Assembly: GCA_019022655.1 (NCBI GenBank)
Contig: JAFJYI010000408.1
Coordinates: 308,501-372,500 of the forward strand
Direction: 5' to 3'
DNA length: 64,000 nucleotides
Source of the DNA: Acacia acuminata
Taxonomy: Eukaryota; Streptophyta; Magnoliopsida; Fabales; Fabaceae
Positions 11,215-22,860 of this stretch are shown piece by piece. Each line of letters begins with the position of its first letter. The stretch's first letter is position 1. A model generated the notes under the pieces. It saw only the letters and a list, made by a program, of their open reading frames with translations, was not told the origin of the DNA and did not search any database. The position numbers were made by a program, and so were the translations under genes.

Positions 11215-12238
11215 TAGAAAATTCGGTCCCCGAATTTTAAATAGAAGTTTTACTAGTAGGCTCAAAGAGGTGGGGGTGACTACTGCGCATATCTTTCTCA
11301 ACCTCCTAAGTTGCCTCCTTTTTAGGGTGATCTTGCCATACAACTTTGACTTAAGCAACATCCTTATTTTGCAATCTTTTCACTTGCCTGTCTATTATGG
11401 CCACTAGTTGCTCTTCGTATGACAATTTTTTATCTAAATGAGGTGTGCATGACTGAAGCACATAAGAAGGGTTTTCAAGGTACTTTCGTAACAGAAACAC
11501 ATGGAAAATGGGGTATACGCCTTCCAAATTAAGTGGTAATGCTAAGTGGTAGGCCATTGCTCCAACTCTTTCAACAACATCAAAAGGTTTAATGTACCTT
11601 GGGCTTAACTTTCCATATCTCCCAAATCGTACTATGCCTTTCATTGGTGATACCCGCAAGAATACGGAATCTCTGACCCTAAATTCTAGATCACGTTTCC
11701 TATTATAAGCATATGCTTTTCTGCCTATTTTGAGCAATTAATAACCTTTCATGAAATTTTTTACCTTATCTATATATTCTTGAATCAAATTAGCTCCTAT
11801 AAGTTTCAATTCCCCCACTTCAAATCAATCAATTGGTGATCTACAACTTCTGCCATGCAATGCTTTAAATGGTGCTATTTGGATGCTTGATTGGTCGCTG
11901 TTATTATAGGAAAATTCCATCGAGGCTAAGTATATATCCCAACTACCCTCAAAATCTAGTACACACAACGAAGCATATCCTCTAGAATATGAATTGTATG
12001 TTCTGATTGCCCATCAGTTTGGGGAAGAAATGCAGTGCTTAATTCCACTCGAATTCCCATCGCTTCTTGATATGACCTCCAAAACTTAACTGTAAATATT
12101 GAACCTCTATCTAAGATTATTAATAGTGGTACTCCATGTAAAGAGACAATTTAATCCATGTATAGTTTAGCATACTGAGTTGCCTTATATGACGTCTTTA
12201 ATAGCAAGAAGTGTGCAGATTTAGTCAATCTATCAATA
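11215..12238 (-). pseudogene. Ty3/gypsy integrase remnant
   Basis: The minus strand reads, in several broken frames, PIDRLTKSAHFL, then LHGVPLLIILDRGS and AFLPQTDGQSEHTIHILEDM (integrase core with the usual Asp and Glu surroundings), then EFSYNNS and FKALHGRSCRSPID. The last intact block (11737-11351) is KIGRKAYAYNRKRDLEF, VFLRVSPMKGIVRFG, KLSPRYIKPFDVVERVG and FHVFLLRKYLENPSYVL, the C-terminal integrase region of plant chromovirus-type gypsy elements. It ends in an FSKGGE-like tail just before the polypurine tract. Stop codons interrupt the frame, for example after RSPID and before LLKIGRK. The 5' part, including RT and RNase H, is missing because the sequence switches at 12238 into a hAT transposase on the other strand. 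This copy is dead. Confidence 0.85.
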
Positions 12239-12309
12239 GGAGCAACACGATTTGCTAATACTTTTATTGTCTTTGAAAGTATTCTTGAGCACAAGCATTA
12301 TTTACAAGC

Positions 12310-12637
12310 TGATAAGTATATATTTTATGATTAAATAAGTGTATATTTTATGAGAATTAGCTGGATTTATTAATATTATATACCTATTTAATTATCTTTT
12401 ATAAACTTTTCCATCATTGAATCAAACTTAGGATCAAAGAATAAATCGACATAAAATCTACTCATATCCTATTTTTATTTTGCAGGAGATATTATATGAA
12501 AGAGAAGAGACAAAAAGCATATGGAGCTTGCAGCCATAAATTAAATAAAAGGAATAAAGATGTGGACCCCACATGCTAAAAAGAAAACTTGGATCCTAAG
12601 CTTGGTGATTGAAGTTGGATCCTAAGTTTGGTGATTA
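12310..12637 (+). repeat. 5' LTR of element E
   Basis: It matches 15113-15413 over its length but contains a short internal duplication (GGATCCTAAG(C/T)TTGGTGATT twice near 12593-12636). The boundary at GTGATTA is inferred from where the right LTR meets its target duplication. A TATA-like TATAAATAG at about 12660 lies just outside this limit. Confidence 0.7.
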
Positions 12638-13277
12638 ATTAAGAGGAGGAATCCTAAATTATAAATAGGGAGGCAGAGACATGCGCAAAGAAGACAAAGG
12701 AGCAAATCGAGAGATGTAGAACAAGAAGGAACGAAGAAGTAGAGGAGTAGCGGCTGAGCGTTTTGGTTCTCTTTATCATCTCCACGGAAGGACGGAAGGC
12801 GTGGAGGCGACAGAAGAATCTTTCTTTCCTCTCTCTCTCTTTTTATTGTTTGAACCTGAATTCCTATCCTTTTGTTATGGATTTTATTATAGCCATGTGT
12901 GGCTAAATTTTATTTTCGACCTAGAGAACCTATAAACTTGTTTGCGTTCTAGAAATTATTCCCATGGATTAGTTTTGCTTAATTCTATTTCAGTTTATTT
13001 AATCTTATCTTATTTGTTATTGCCTATTGATTGGCCATCACATTTGAATATGTTTTGAGGATTTAGGGTTGAACTTGGAAGAGGGAATCTTAAATTGACC
13101 TTGGGATTAACTAATGTGGAATTAGGTTTTGATCTAATTTGCGTGGAATTAGGTTGAATCTAATTTGCTTCTAGGATAGGCATATGCCTAGAAGCTCCAC
13201 ATAATCAAATTAGATTGAGTCAATCTAAAACACATCTTATTTAGTTGTGTGTGGCATTACATATTCAAAATAACTAG

Positions 13278-13644
13278 TTGTACTATATGGTGCAAGATAA
13301 TTCCTTAAACCTGATGACCACTTCTTATGCTGATAATAATCATTGTGAGGAAGTTGAAGGTATAGAATTACATGAGACTATGGATAATGTAGAAAATGAT
13401 TGTGGGTTTGAAATTGATTTAGATGAGAATAGTGGATGTCTAGAAGAGGTTAAATTTTGTGGAGCCTAAGGATTATGATGTTGGTGATCAAATTGATGTA
13501 GATGTCCCAATTGTTGTTGTTCATGACCCTCCTCTTGAAGTATTGACTCTTACGATGAGAGTCGGGTTGATTTTATTAGATGCTCTAAATTCTTGGAAGT
13601 GCCTATATTTATTTTCAAGGATATGCATGTTGTGCTTCATTTGA
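13278..13644 (+). pseudogene. Short acidic ORFs inside element E, unknown
   Basis: Two overlapping open frames (13278-13469 and 13459-13644) encode an acidic peptide (NHCEEVEGIELHETMDNVEN) and a continuation with VGDQIDVDVPIVVVHDPPL. They may be one frameshifted ORF of the element. I recognise no domain, and coding potential is weak. This could be chance. Confidence 0.25.
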
Positions 13645-15112
13645 ATTCAGTGATTACTTGTAATCCAAGATTGTCTATGATTAAGGAAGTACAAGTAATT
13701 TACTTGAATGATCAATTTTTGTGTGTGATACCTTGTTGTTTGAAAAGAAATAAAGGTAATTATGGTGTTTGATACTTATAATTAGTGGTTTCTTTTGAGA
13801 AGTCCTGGTGAAGACTATAAAATTTAGCGCTTCTTGGGAGGCAACCTAAGGGTTTTGCTTGCATATTTTATTATTATTATTTCTTTTTATTTTTTTTTTT
13901 CAGTTTTATTCAGGTTTGAAGAAGATTACTCCTCTTGTTTGCTGCAAGGTCTGGCTTTAACACTCTTCTCCCTTAAAATTTGAAATATCATGGATGATAT
14001 CGGGAAGCGCTCCACATCGAATTAGAGGCCTAAATCGGGGAGTATTAGTTCCTTTCCTTCTTTATATTTTTGTAACATTGAGGACAATGTTTGATTTAAG
14101 TGTGGGGGAGGGATATAATTTCTTTAGTTATACTTGTCCTTATGCAAATGAAAATATATTTTTTTAATTTGAGATTTTTCCATTGTTGAGGATTGACCTT
14201 AATTTTGAGCATACCCCATCTTAGAGAATATTATCAAGTCAAAAATTAAAATAGAAAAAAAATGTTTCAACCAAGTCTCTAAGCCTCGAGTTATTTTATT
14301 TTATTATTATTATTTTTTTGCAATCTTGAAATGGACTATAAGAATATGGATTAGTTTGTAATATGATCAACAGATTATTAGTTCATGAATATTTTACTAC
14401 ATGATCTCTTTAGAAAATTGGATGATGACCTTTGTTAGCTAAGTAAAACTTTTGTTTAGGGAAATGACTTAGGTGAAAAAAAGAAGAAGAAGAAGAAAAA
14501 AAACTCCAATGACTTCTCTCGACCTCACTTAGTAAGGGGCACTTCATCACCAATGTTGGCACTCGCGTCAAACAAGTAAAGTCAAAAAGGGTCATGAGTT
14601 GGACTAAAAGCCTCTTGAGGTGCCTATTGGAATAAGCTGAGTAACCGTGTCTGCATCACCCATGTGCAAGGTCGCGTTAAAAGGGGACCTACAACGGCTT
14701 AAGAAACAAAAAAAAATTAAAAAAAAAAGAAGAAGAAGAAAAATAAAGACAAAATGAGTTATTTCTTACCGAGAATTCTTAATAAATTAAATGAAAAGCC
14801 TAGTTTGGTGGGGGCATTTGAATTTTTCTGGAAAAATTGAGTAGCATAATATTCTTTTACTAATCTTATGATTGAACTTATTACTTGCCGATCTTTTGAT
14901 CATGGGACGTTAAGAGATCGTTACAATTGTTTAACTCTATGGCTTAGTGACTATTCTTATAAGACATTAACTTAAATAAGATTTGATGATATGATCTAAG
15001 TGTGGTGGTTTATTGCTCTCGTTTTAGAAATGTCATAAGCAATGTTCTTTTTAGATAATGAATTCTCTTTCTTTTGCTTGAGGACAAGCAAATGTTTAAG
15101 TGTGGGGGAGTT

Positions 15113-15413
15113 TGATAAGTATATATTTTATGATTAAATAGGTATATATTTTATGAGAATTAGCTGGATTTATTAATAGCATATGCCTATTTAATTATCT
15201 TTTATAAACTTTTCCATCATTGAATCAACTTAGAATCAAAGAATAAATGATATAAAATCTACTCATATCCTATTTTTATTGTACAGGGAGATATTATATG
15301 AAAGAGAAGCGACAAAAAGCATATGGAGCTTGTAGCCGTAAATTAAATAAAAGGAATAAAGACGTGGACCCCACATGCTAAAAAGAAAACTTGGATCCTA
15401 AGCTTGGTGATTA
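15113..15413 (+). repeat. 3' LTR of element E
   Basis: A 301-bp repeat of the left LTR, preceded by the polypurine tract and followed by CAAGC. It begins TG but ends in TTA rather than the usual CA. Confidence 0.8.
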
Positions 15414-15504
15414 CAAGCCTTGGTAACTAGCAAGACATTTATTAACTCTAGATACTCAAGAGACCATAAGGCAAGAAATGTAATTGCGGTTGTATTTGAT
15501 AGTA

Positions 15505-16165
15505 CTCCCTCGGTCCTAATTATAAGAAAACATTTGAGAGTTGGTTTTGGCCCTAATTATAAGACAACATTCTAACTTTTGTCAATTTCTTCCTAAAATA
15601 CCCTTATTTTATTCTCTCAAATGTATTTGGCTTTTGGTTATTACATGTGTGTATCTACATATAGATATACATATATATATACACAAACACACACATATAT
15701 ATATAGACACACACATATATACGTGAGTGAGTGTGTGTACATTTATGTGTATCTGTGTGTGTACATATATAAACACACACATATATAGATATATGTGTGT
15801 GTGTGTGTTTATATGTGTGTGTCCATATATATATGTGCGTGTGTCGGTGTGTGTACATATATGTATATCTCTTTGTGTGTGCCTATCAATATATATAGGT
15901 GTGTACATAAATAAACACACACATATATACATATATGTGTGTGTGGCCATATATGTATATATTTGTGTGTGTGTTCATATATATGTGTGTAGATATATGT
16001 ATGTATATATGTGCGTGTGTACATATATGTATATGTGTGTGTGTGCCTGGCAATATCTGTGTGTGTCCAAATATATATATATATATATATATATTTGTGT
16101 GTGTATTCATATATATGTGTGTAGATATATGTATGTATATACGTGTGTGTATCAATATCTGTATG

Positions 16166-16210
<45 letters not shown>

Positions 16211-16428
16211 GGATATAGCAAGATTATTATTTCAATTAAAAAACATGTGGAAAGGAAAATACTAAGTTGGAGAGATATGTGGTAAAGTTGTTAATTCACT
16301 TTCACTTATGTCATTTTAAATTCATATAAGGGCATTTTAGGAAAATGAGTAAAATTAACTAATTTAACTTCTCTCCTTAATCTCCTCAAAATCGGTTAAA
16401 TATGTCTTATAATTAGGACCGGAGGGAG
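15505..16428. mobile_element. Stowaway-like MITE, copy 2, with expanded microsatellite
   Basis: Same family as 7853-8752. The left end is CTCCCTCGGTCCTAATTATA and the right end is CTTATAATTAGGACCGGAGGGAG, with TA on both sides (15503-15504 and 16429-16430). Internal arms are shared with copy 1 (CTAACTTTTGTCAATTT-type left arm, AACTTCTCTCCTTAATCTC right arm). The centre is replaced by about 560 bp of TG/TA-rich microsatellite. It sits inside the hAT coding sequence. Confidence 0.9.
15643..16205. repeat. Complex (TG)n/(TATA)n/(CA)n microsatellite
   Basis: Interleaved runs of TATATG, TGTG and CACA, ending in a long uninterrupted (AC)n near 16169-16202. All long open frames here (Tyr/Ile/Cys/Val or Thr/His/Ile strings on both strands) come from the repeat and are not genes. 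Confidence 0.95.
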
Positions 16429-17539
16429 TACATTTTAGAATGATTGTCTAGCCATTGTTGAAGTTATCAAACCTCTTATAAGACTTTTGAGAATTGTAGA
16501 TTCTGATGATAGGCTTTCACACGGATATATTTATGAAGGGATGCATAGGATAAGAAAAGCTATCAAGCATACTTTCAATCGCACAAAAAAATTGTACAAG
16601 CCATTCACGAGTATTATTAAGAGTAGGTGGGATTCTCAGCTTCGCCAAGATCTTCATGTAGCAACATATATCTTAAATCCTACTTTTCTTTATGATAAGG
16701 CTAACTTCTCTCAAAAGCCAAAGGTTATGCATGGATATCTATCTGTCATAAATAGGAAAATCACATCTAATAAGACCAAGTTCTTGCAAGAAGGCATATT
16801 ATACCAAGATAAAAGTGGCCCCTTCAATAGTCATATGGCTCTTGAATATGCAAAATCAATGCGACATGATAAAATTTCTTACTTCTTAATTATTATACAG
16901 TTACACTATACTATTAGCCTCTGACTTTAATTGTTTTTTTATTTGATGATGTTCATTTTAATATGATAGATGAATGGTGGCCGCATTTTGGAGGTAGTTG
17001 TCCCAATGTTAAAAAGTTGGCTATTCAATTGTTGAGTCAAATTGCTTCTTCGTCTTCTGGTTGCAAAAGGAATTGGAGTGTCTTTGAAAGAATCAAGAAA
17101 AGAGATAGAACATCAAAGGCTGAATCATCTTGTTTTTATTTATTAAAATTTTCATATGAGGAATAGGTATATTTTTCTAAGCTTTTCGCTTTACTTAAAT
17201 TTATATACAGAAAAAATTAATTAAATGACTACTAATAATAATACTAATATTTTATTTTCATGTGTTTTTTTAGAGTTGTTAACAAAAAAAAAAAAACTTT
17301 TGATCCCATTGACTATGAAAGTATTGATAAAATTGAATATTCGTTAATCGAAGAAGTTGATTCTCTTCCACTTTGTGTTGAAGAGATAGAAGAAGACATC
17401 ATTATGATACCACACTACCAATAGCAAAAGTACCATCAATGACGAAGGTTGGATATTTTAAATTTTAGACATGTTACTTTTTTTATTCATATTATGTGTT
17501 ACTAATTTTCATAATTTGGTTTGTTGCACACTATTTTAT

Positions 17540-17889
17540 AAAGATGCTTTTCAAGAACAATGCAATGAGGTTCATCCTCAAGCTAAGGGTGAAACTGGAA
17601 GCTCTAGGATTGGAGTTGGAGGGTCTTGATTTTGGATCATTTCCTCAACAAGATGATGATATTTTGGTCCAAATGCCTTTCAAGAAACTCATGCTTGGAT
17701 CAATCAAGTGCCACCAATGTTTGACAAGTTAGGAAATCATTTTAGTGTATTTGGTTAGGAAGCTCTGGGATTGGAGTTGGAGGTCTTGATTTTGGATCAT
17801 TTCCTCAAGAAGATGATGATATTTTTGGTCCAAATGCCTTTCAAAAAACTCATGCTTGGATCAATCAAGTGCCGCCAATGTTTGACAAG
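17540..17889 (+). pseudogene. hAT C-terminal tail exon, tandemly duplicated (~161 bp)
   Basis: Copy A runs from about 17597 to 17757 and copy B from 17758. Copy B is cut at 17889 by the CACTA element and resumes at 23166-23194. Copy B reads GLDFGSFPQEDDDIFGPNAF then THAWINQVPPMFDK, an acidic hAT-type tail. Copy A has a stop after SRIGVGGS because of an extra G. The duplication predates the CACTA insertion, since its second copy is the one interrupted. Confidence 0.75.
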
Positions 17890-17984
17890 CACTACTACAA
17901 AACAGGGATATGGAGTCCTATTTTTTGTACTTTTGACGTCCTTTTCCTGCGGAACGTATATCTGGGGGGCGCAGTAGGGAAAAC

Positions 17985-18325
17985 TTAAGGAGTCCTATTT
18001 TAAAATTAGACACCTAACATAAGGAGTCTAAGTTCTGGAATTAGACTCCTTAAGTCATAACTTAAGGAGTCTACTTTGAGAACTTAGACTCCTTAAGTCA
18101 TCACAATTACACTCTTAGATCTCGTTAAGGAGTCTAATAGTTGGAATTAGACTCCTAAAGTGATACTTAAGGAGTCTAATTCCAATACTTATACTCCTTA
18201 AGTCTTAGTCTAATTCCGATACGTAGACTCCTTAAGTCTCATTTAAGGAGTCTAATTCCATTACTTAGACTCCTTAAGTCTCACTTTAGGAGTCTAATTA
18301 TAAGAATTAGACTCCTTAAGTGTTC
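17985..18325. repeat. Left subterminal repeats of the CACTA element
   Basis: About nine alternating copies of AAGGAGTCTAATTC and its complement AGACTCCTTAAG form head-to-head hairpins. A similar, looser set lies at the right end (22895-23060, AGGAGTCTAATTCTTAAA and AGACTCC). In CACTA elements such subterminal motifs are binding sites for the accessory transposition protein. Confidence 0.85.
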
Positions 18326-18329
18326 TTTT

Positions 18330-18750
18330 TTAAAAAAAAATAATTGCTTCAGTATATTCACTATTCCACAAATTTCTTACAAAAAACATCCTTACATAAA
18401 CAATCACTAGAATGTGAAAAACATCCTTACATAAACAATCACCGAATGTGATAATTGCATACATCAACACCTAGCTATGTGCTAAAAAGGTTAGCTCGGC
18501 TAACCTTTTACGTAAACATAATACATGCACCTTTATATAACAAATATCTCAAGATACATAGTTCATGATGAGTTGGACATAGAGGTAGCAAAGTAGTAAC
18601 AACAAACTATAATGGCTAACTTCAAATCATCTTAACCAATTAGCTCTAACTAATTCAAGTGGTAACTACTACTACTTCTATGTACAACAATCACCACAAC
18701 CATGATTAAGGCAATTCAGAACAAACAATTTTGTTGGAAATTAACCACCA
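18330..18750. other. CACTA interior, non-coding
   Basis: AT-rich sequence with a small imperfect duplication (AACATCCTTACATAAACAATCAC twice between about 18384 and 18443). No coding motif was recognised. Confidence 0.5.
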
Positions 18751-18758
18751 AAATTATA

Positions 18759-18959
18759 TTAACATTGAATAATAGTTTTAACCTTTTTACTGAGAAGTTC
18801 TTGGAAGAGAGAAGTATCCTTTGATATGCTGTTTATGATGTCTGAAGTAGTTGCTTCTTGGGAATTGAAGAACCCCACTTCTTGTCTCACTGACTTCCAA
18901 ATACTTGAACCGAATTCCCAATACCTGCCTCTCGCTTGTTTTGCTCCAGCAATACCCTT
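18759..18959 (-). pseudogene. Captured ABCB transporter exon (transmembrane domain 1 region)
   Basis: The exon starts at 18959 after TTTGCAG. Joined to the exon at 19370-19316 it reads ...AFMEGYCWSKTSERQVLG, then IRFKYLE. After a frameshift it reads RQEVGFFNSQEATTSDIINS and ISKDTSLFQELLSKK. These are conserved in the first transmembrane domain of plant ABCB (MDR/P-glycoprotein) transporters close to the ABCB15 group, which pump organic substrates across the plasma membrane. A 2-nt deficit between FKYLE and RQEVGFF breaks the frame. Similarity stops after LSKKV. Only a small part of the roughly 1,250-residue family protein is present, so this is a gene fragment carried by the CACTA element. 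Confidence 0.85.
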
Positions 18960-19315
18960 CTGCAAAAATAAGTACAGATGATGACTCAATATATATATAG
19001 ATATATTTTCTTCAAAATAAAATTTTGACAAATTTTAGCTATTACTTTCTCTCATATCACACTAATTTCTTCCTATTTTTCTTCTCTTGAAACTGGGGAT
19101 CCAACTTTAGGGTTTCATATACTGCATCACCTTATTGTTCATCAAACAAGGTAATTAAAAGAGATGTCCCTAAGTGCACTACCATATGATGCCAAGTACT
19201 GCAGTCATACTCTAGCTAGCTAGCTAATGTTAAAACGTTTGTCATGTTTGTATCACAAAAAGTAAAGCAAATATAAAACAAAACAAAAAGAAGAAACAAT
19301 ATTAATTGGACTTAC

Positions 19316-19370
19316 CCATGAAGGCCAACGCCATGATTGCTAATCCCAAGTAAACAAAATATAAACTGCA
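19316..19370 (-). pseudogene. Captured ABCB transporter exon (membrane helix)
   Basis: A 55-nt exon with clean borders: TTGATTCCAG before 19370 and GTAAGT after 19316. It reads CSLYFVYLGLAIMALAFM plus one nt that completes a Glu codon with the next exon. It matches the membrane segment just before the EGYCW motif of ABCB15-like transporters. Retained intron borders show that the capture was from genomic DNA, not from spliced mRNA. Confidence 0.82.
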
Positions 19371-19374
19371 CTGG

Positions 19375-22300
19375 AATCAACAAATTTCAAGTTAAAAAAG
19401 AAAGAGAAGAGGTTGAAAGGGGGGTGAATACTAGACTGATAATTAAAGAGTAGCTGTATATACCAACAAATCATTTTATCAGTAGCTAAGAAAGTATATT
19501 AAATGATAGAGCTTATAGAAAAGATAAGCCTAAAACAATGTGATTTTCTCTCCCTCCGTTTTAGACAATAACCTATCTTTTCAAGCCCATGAGACAATCA
19601 AACACACACACATAGATAAAGTCCAGATTTGAGTTGATAGCAATTTGCAAGAGAACACAAGCACAGTAACAATGTGCATTACATTAAGCATATCACTGTT
19701 TGTTCTTGTTGGCCGTTACTCTTTGTTTCATAATTGCCTCTACTACTAATTCTTCATTGGAAAGAGCAAGTTAAGTGAACGTAGCAACTTCTCCAGAAAT
19801 AAAAAAAATATAAAATATATTCATAAGATCTTGGAGCAGCATACCTTGAATTGATTAACGGTTTTTTTTTTTTCCAATATATACGGGAGCCTTTATAGGA
19901 TATCGGGAAAAAAATATGCACAATGAGCACAAGAAGAGTTATACCCTGTACGGGGAATAAAAGGGTCTTGCAACACATTATGCCACGAGATAACTATCAA
20001 AAGAATACAAGGACGCTTCAACAACCCCAGAGGCCAAGCAAGAAATTGATTGGGCATAAGCCAATCCCAATTGTAGTTCCACAGCAAAAAAAACCTTCAT
20101 AGGTAATTTTCAATTTATGGCATAATTGTATAAGAATTTGACCAAGTCCGTTGAAGTTAAGCATAATTGCCAAAATAAAGAAGCAGCACAAAGTTGAATG
20201 AAAACGTGGAAGGTTAATGTGAAGTTCATACTTTCTTTATCCCTCCAAAATGCTTACTTAAAAATTAATCACACTAGCAATGTCCACAATATGAATAAAG
20301 TAAACAATGCAGTGAAACAGAATGATGCCATAGGCAACTTTGTGTGAATTTAAAGCACGGATGAATGACATGCTTATATTCAATGTGATGTTGGCATAAA
20401 TGTTACCTTAAGGTATTCACTAGTTTTAGGGAGACAACCTCAAAAAAGTTCATCAAAAAATCATGCAATTGCAAAGAAATGCTGTCTAAAGAGCCATATG
20501 CTCTCACCTCATAAATAACACATTCTGTACTAGTTAGATATGGTAGTTGTCCCTAAAAGAAATACTCTCTATCATCACAAGAGTAAGCGGCATACTTTTC
20601 ACACCACAAGGGTTTCTGCACGGTGTAAAGCAACATGAGAAGTCTCTTCCCTTTCGTTTTTCATTTTTCTTTTGATTAAAAACCTAATACCCAAGTACTT
20701 GGGGGAAGTCATTAAAATTAATACTAACCTCAAGGAAATTCAGGACTAGCAAGGCAAAGTAACCAAGTTACCAAAGCAAGTTTCATTTAATAAATATACA
20801 AAAAAAAAAAAGGAGATCATAAATTCAAGAGTTATATGGTGCCAAGTATTAAAAATCAACAAATAGCATTACCAAAACTTTCATGTAATTAAATAACATG
20901 CATATAAAGCATGCAATTGTCAATCATGGCCATGAAAAAATTCAAGAAAACATTCAACATGTTCAAGATTAAATGGTCATTCAACTCATGGCAAGCTAAG
21001 AAGCATAAGAAAACATAGACACAATTTAGATACAAGAAGGTAAAGTTGCTACCTTGAAACTTTAACTTCTTTCTCCTGCTTTGAATTCCTCCATACTTGA
21101 AGCTTTATTGTTCAAGCTTATAGTTCAACTTTCACATTGTCTAGTGGCCCTAATTAAATATCACACATCTATTGCTAGTTCATTAGGACCCTTGAAATCA
21201 TTAACATCTTAAAACTACTCTTACTTGCCAATTAAACGTCAACTTTACACTTTCAATTTCATAGACTTAAAAAATTAATCTAACATGCTTCTTCCCGAAT
21301 AATGTTCATGTAGATTTCCTTTTTAAGCTCAAATTAAGCAAAATGCCAAAAGCAACTTCTTTGCCCTTCATCTAGGCCAAAACTGAAATGTAGTTTATAA
21401 AGAGGCAAAATGTTCACTTTGATGTCTAATGCTTCCAAACTTGTTTTCTCACTTGTACCCTACACAAATTTTCCTTTTAAACTCATTGGAAGAATCAAAG
21501 TCATGAAACTCCAATCCCTTCTTCATGCCTTGTTGTGACAGTGGACTTTAACAAGGAAGGAGAAATTGATTATTCATTGTTTCATTTCATTAGCTACTTT
21601 ATTTCAACCTTCAATCACCTTTAATCATGTTTTGATATTAAATCATGCTTCCATACTTTCTATGAAATTGGAAAGCATCTCCCTTTGTTTTCTAAGCTTC
21701 CCAAAAATTACAAACATAAAAAACAACACAAGCAATGTCATCAACAATAACAGCAATGAAATCCACCACTTATCTAAAACCCAAGCTTGGTTTCTTACAA
21801 TTTCTCTTCTTGGTCCCTTGTTCTCTTCTCTTTTCCCTCTTGACAGCAAATATCCAAGAGGTATTTAGAAACCATAACAGATACAGAGCAATATATAAGA
21901 TCAATAACAAAACTTAATGAGAAACAGTGTTATTTGATGATAAGTCTAGGTGTCATTCTCCTATTGGGGAACCGGAGGAATTTGATATAAGGCAATGGAC
22001 GTAAGTTTAGTCCTTAATTTTATTGCTATTCTCTGATCTTGTGCTCTTTACATTTGAGTATGATAACATTGGGCGACAGAGAAAAAGAACAATCTAGATG
22101 AAGACAAAAGCATAAAGCTTAATAAACAAAATCCACCTGATCAGTGATCAGCCTTCCCTTGGAGACCCATCTTCTCTTTCTTCTCTTCCCTTTATCAGAA
22201 TCTCTTCGGAAGAGATTCAGATTAAGCAAAAAGATGTTTTTCAAATTGCTTTATATAGATTATGGCTCCATAAAATCATTAGGAATGTTATTTTAATATT

Positions 22301-22860
22301 TTTTCCTCGTTCGGCCTCCCTCACTCGGTACTCACACGGAAGCATTTTTTATTCAAGTAATTAAAGATACCCAATCACTTTATGTTTTACTAGGCGAAAT
22401 ATTTTAAAAAATCATCTTTTTCTAAGTAAATAATGCATTTTTCGTTAACTGATTACGGAGATGCTAAACAAAATTACTCTGGGAAAGTTTTTATTCACTA
22501 TTCATCAGCGTCGTTCAAATAAACAAAGATTAAACCAAAACAACGAGCTGAAGGAACGTAACACTGATAAGCGCGCGGTCCAAATTAAAAAACTTGTAAA
22601 AGTGATTGACCGGTGAGAATTGGAAAACCTAGATTAGGAGATTTGGAAGAGAAGAGAGTACCTTTTGTCGACTTGACTGTTGAGAATTGGAAAACCGAAA
22701 TGAATACACGGGAGAGACGGAGATCGGAGGACCTACGGTGGAGAGGGGGACAACGGAGCAAACGGCGGAGTGAGGGCGAGACAAGGTGGACTAGGGTTGA
22801 GAATGAGAGAATGAGAATCGATGGCTCCGAGACAATGAGAAACAATGGCCCGCGGGAATG
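19375..22860. other. CACTA interior, mostly unidentified
   Basis: A 3.5-kb stretch with no convincing gene. A pyrimidine-rich, promoter/5'UTR-like segment on the minus strand (about 22860-22600) could be another captured piece of host DNA. Open frames at 19754-20087 and 21566-21917 show no recognisable domain. A G-run (22870-22889) precedes the right subterminal repeats. Confidence 0.4.

Larger units (their letters stand above)
12310..15413 (+). mobile_element. Non-autonomous LTR retrotransposon E
   Basis: Two direct LTRs begin TGATAAGTATATATTTTATG at 12310 and 15113. The element is flanked by the 5-bp target duplication CAAGC (12305-12309 and 15414-15418), which falls inside the hAT coding sequence. 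A polypurine-like AAGTGTGGGGGAG lies just before the right LTR (about 15099-15111), so the element reads on the plus strand. No gag, protease, RT or integrase motifs were found in the 2.5 kb interior. It is therefore a LARD-like passenger that depended on another element's enzymes. Confidence 0.85.
12239..17410 (+). pseudogene. hAT transposase broken by two insertions
   Basis: Coding blocks on the plus strand run GATRFANTFIVFES (12239 on), HKHYLQA (to 12309), an LTR element, LVTSKTFINSRYSRDHKARN (15419 on), VIAVVFDS, a MITE, then NDCLAIVEVIKPLIRLLRIV and GYIYEGMHRIRKAI. They continue with the WDSQLRQDLHVATYILNP region to about 16880. A further exon (16963-17166) gives DEWWPHFGGSCPNVKKLAIQ and GCKRNWSVFERI, the dimerisation domain. 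A third (about 17274-17410) gives FDPIDYESIDKIEYSLIEEV. Removing the insertions restores the frame. Defects are a TAG in place of the expected Trp codon just after the MITE, a frameshift after KKRDR, and a lost 5' half at 12239, where a gypsy remnant abuts. It is a non-functional relic. Confidence 0.88.

Noticed and set aside
15541..16285. Several long open frames on both strands (Tyr/Ile/Cys/Val or Thr/His repeats).
   Set aside because: They are translations of the TG/TA microsatellite inside the MITE, with no real composition or start context.
19754..20087. Minus ORFs inside the CACTA element, considered as further captured exons.
   Set aside because: No match to the ABCB family or another family could be recognised, and splice borders are not convincing.
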